Shown: piece by piece, positions 61,845-64,000 of the stretch
Layout of the letters: each line of letters opens with the position of its first letter
How positions within the stretch are numbered: position 1 is the stretch's first letter
Assembly: GCF_963583255.1 (NCBI RefSeq)
Contig: NC_084804.1
Location: 34,633,453-34,697,452, forward strand
Length of the DNA: 64,000 nucleotides
DNA from: Pyrus communis
Taxonomy: Eukaryota > Streptophyta > Magnoliopsida > Rosales > Rosaceae
Reading direction: 5' to 3'
Made by a program: the position numbers and the translations under genes
The notes under the pieces: model-generated
The model's database searches: none
What the model was told of the DNA's origin: nothing
Seen by the model: only the letters and a program-made list of their open reading frames with translations

Positions 61845-63789
61845 ATAATATATTGCACTGGTCAACAAAAGTGAGATGCAATATGGTTAATTTTAACGTG
61901 GGCACTAAAGAATTTTCTTAGGAGTATAGACATGTATGGCTATGCGCTGGCTGAAATGTGCTCTTTTATTTGTGACAGATAATGTTGACCGCTATTTATC
62001 ACCCAAGGCATTTTGATTATTAAGCTAATCTTTAACAATCGATTTAGCTTTTTTTTTTCAAGAAATTGTTTGGGTGAGGGACTTTCAAATTTCAAAGGAT
62101 TTAGGCGAATTGAGGAAAAATTACATTCGAAAACATTACATAGGAGATATTAGTGATATAATAACCAAATAGTGATATTATTTTCCCCACTGCATGCCAA
62201 TACAAGACAGATCATGCCAAAAAGGCAACTATTAGGGATTTTTCACATGTTCTTGGTAAATGATAACATTATAGTTTAGAAGAAAAAAAACTTCGAACGA
62301 AAAATTTTAGGAGAGAAAAAAAAATTGACTTTGCATTGAGAGAATGTCACCAAAAGAATTTTATAACTAAGAATCAGTTAGAGTATAACAACATTGATAA
62401 GTAGAGAAATGTAATTTTTTTTCCCCTCCAATTGAATTGTTTTCTTATCGTATTTTTATATAAAAATTATACTTATTGGATATGTTTTTTAATGGAATAT
62501 ATCTTAGTCATGTAGTATTATGATACGAGTTTAATATTAATTTATTATCTCACCACTTAATGTAAATTATATTATTGCATAAAAAAAATATACTATTAAG
62601 AGGTAAGTATGTTTCACACCATCGAAATCTGGCATCAATTTCAAATGGGTCACAAATTTTTAATTTTATCACGTTGCACCCAGGAGCTTGAGCATTTGAC
62701 CAATTTACTCCTTTTGTTAGGCTTCCCATCTAGTCAACGATTAACTGTTGAGTTGATGGTGCTTGAACCTGTCCCGAAACCTACTAATCATCCCACAAAG
62801 AACATACAAAGGCAATTTCAGGGGTGGTCTCTCGTTGTTATCTCATCAATTAACGGTTAATTAAACAGACAACCTAACACAAAGTAAATTGGTGAATTGT
62901 CAAAACATTTGAGGTTTGCGAAAAAATTAGAACCACAAAACCTTTTTATTAGATAAAACAAAATTTATACCTAACCTCGACTGTGTGAAATGTGGTTTGT
63001 AAAGAAAGTTAAGGTTCTACCATAAAATCAATCAGCAATTTGGGTAGTAACCCAACGTATTTATAAGCCTATGCAAGGTACTTTATCCCATAAATATGAG
63101 AATCATTCTCAACTCGCCCCCTCACTTGTAGCGAAATTTTAAGCCTAACACATGAACAACACAAACAGGGTAGCGTGGAGCACGTGTGATTGTTGGACTT
63201 CACATATCACACGTGACAATCTTCTCTAATACCATGAATAAAGTTGTGGTTCCACTCTAAAACGAATTAATTAGCAATATGAGTAACCCAACTTACTTAT
63301 AAATCTATGCAAGGTTACTTCTCCCATCAACGTGAAATTCATTCTCAACAATTTGCTCTAATAAAGGATAATACTTGGGAACTCATTAGTGTGTATGCAC
63401 CTTTTGATTTTGTCCCATGATATTTTAGCACATGTTTTATTGTTTTATAAAATAATGGACATCTTATTAATTTTTAGGGAGTTTTAATGAAACGTTTCCG
63501 GTACTGTTCATTTTTAACGAAAAACCACATTTTTTACCTTTCCCTATTACCATTCACTACACCTTTATTTGTCATTTTTATTAAAATTAAAGTTTTTTTT
63601 AGAGTTTTCGTAAGTTTTCCTTAATTTTTATTGGTTTTAAAAACAATGACCATGTGACATTATTTTGTTAGGCCAAATAAAAAAAATGGGAATATAGAAT
63701 ACGTATGTAAGTATGAATAATACTTGGCTGTTTAAGGATGAGTAGGAATACCTAGTAAAAAAATTTCATGTTCGAATCATAGAATTTTG
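61845..63789. other. Intergenic sequence with a MITE-like stretch
   Basis: No gene recognised; the frame at 62609-62860 has no motif. At about 63475-63625 a GGGAGTTTTAATGAAACGTT start and an AGTTTTCGTAAGTTTTCCTT end surround CGAAAAACCACATTTTTTACC, a layout I associate with a common MITE-like repeat of apple-group genomes (recalled, not checked). Two diverged direct copies of a CAACTCGCCCCCTCACTTGT/CAACAATTTGCTCTAATAAA context lie at about 63000-63360. Confidence 0.35.
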
Positions 63790-64000
63790 TGCTTATAATG
63801 ATAGCCGTTCCTATTATGAATTAGTCTATAAAGATCATCTTTGTAAAAAAATGAACTAAAACTAAGGTCGTTTAGTCAATCTATTGTAGCATATACACAG
63901 ATGGTTCGTAATGTTTTTACCAATTTTGTTCAAATGTTTTTATACAGTTTGATGACTAAATTACCTTAGTTTTAATTAAGTTTTTGTAGAAGCGATCTTT
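63790..64000. mobile_element. Palindromic MITE, copy 2 (cut by the window end)
   Basis: Same family as 55340-55592. It shares GATAGCCGTTCCTATTATGA-like, CTATAAAGATCATCTTTGTA and AACTAAAACTAAGGTCGTTT, with the inverted arm beginning near 63955 (TGACTAAATTACCTTAGTTT). The right end lies beyond the window. Confidence 0.7.

Noticed and set aside
62609..62860. 83-codon plus-strand frame
   Set aside because: No motif and ordinary intergenic composition; not supported as a gene.

Overview
The window is nuclear DNA of a flowering plant. It is AT-rich, its genes have many short GT-AG introns, and nested transposable elements fill the spaces between genes. Terminal repeats starting GTGACATCCCG, a gypsy gag with repeated VHSRLGP motifs and the general MITE types fit a woody Rosaceae genome (apple/pear group). 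That placement is inference from memory of such repeats, not from a search.

Five protein genes can be modelled codon by codon: SNAPC1/SNAP43 (snRNA transcription; + strand, 5245-7859, 7 exons, 283 aa); class P alcohol dehydrogenase (+, 18266-20397, 9 exons, 380 aa); SPT5 elongation factor (-, 21719-31157, 22 exons, 1046 aa, one GC-AG intron); PsbP-domain protein 4 of the thylakoid lumen (+, 50318-52110, 5 exons, 277 aa); and a PLS-class pentatricopeptide protein like Arabidopsis At3g21470 (-, 52633-54411, intronless). ADH and SPT5 are convergent, as are PPD4 and the PPR gene. Each appears to be an independent transcription unit.

Broken genes and fragments: a MYND exon of a UBP-type ubiquitin protease (3450), one exon of a gamma-glutamyltransferase (34182), an exostosin/GT47 pseudogene (45512-49520) with two frameshifts and a FAR1-like insertion, and an unrecognised coding-like block (39440).

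Repeats, left to right: a possible PIF-like element (4066-5073); a hAT-type element with 8-bp target duplication (9013-12759) holding a 2.2-kb LTR-like insertion; a tandem pair of 1.5-kb units resembling a small non-autonomous LTR element (13806-16865); a MITE behind ADH (about 21124-21472); two long-inverted-repeat MULE-like elements, each with 9-bp target duplications (32188-33028 and 35078-36090, the second inside a gypsy LTR); a decayed gypsy element with a 12-copy 29-bp minisatellite (34854-39430); a second gypsy remnant whose gag forms a long inverted repeat (39764-42180); a LINE RNase H remnant (44100-44560); a PIF/Harbinger MITE (55794-56322); two copies of a palindromic MITE (55340 and 63790); and a deleted copia element with a reversed gypsy solo LTR inside it (59492-61844). 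No CRISPR array, rRNA or convincing tRNA was seen.
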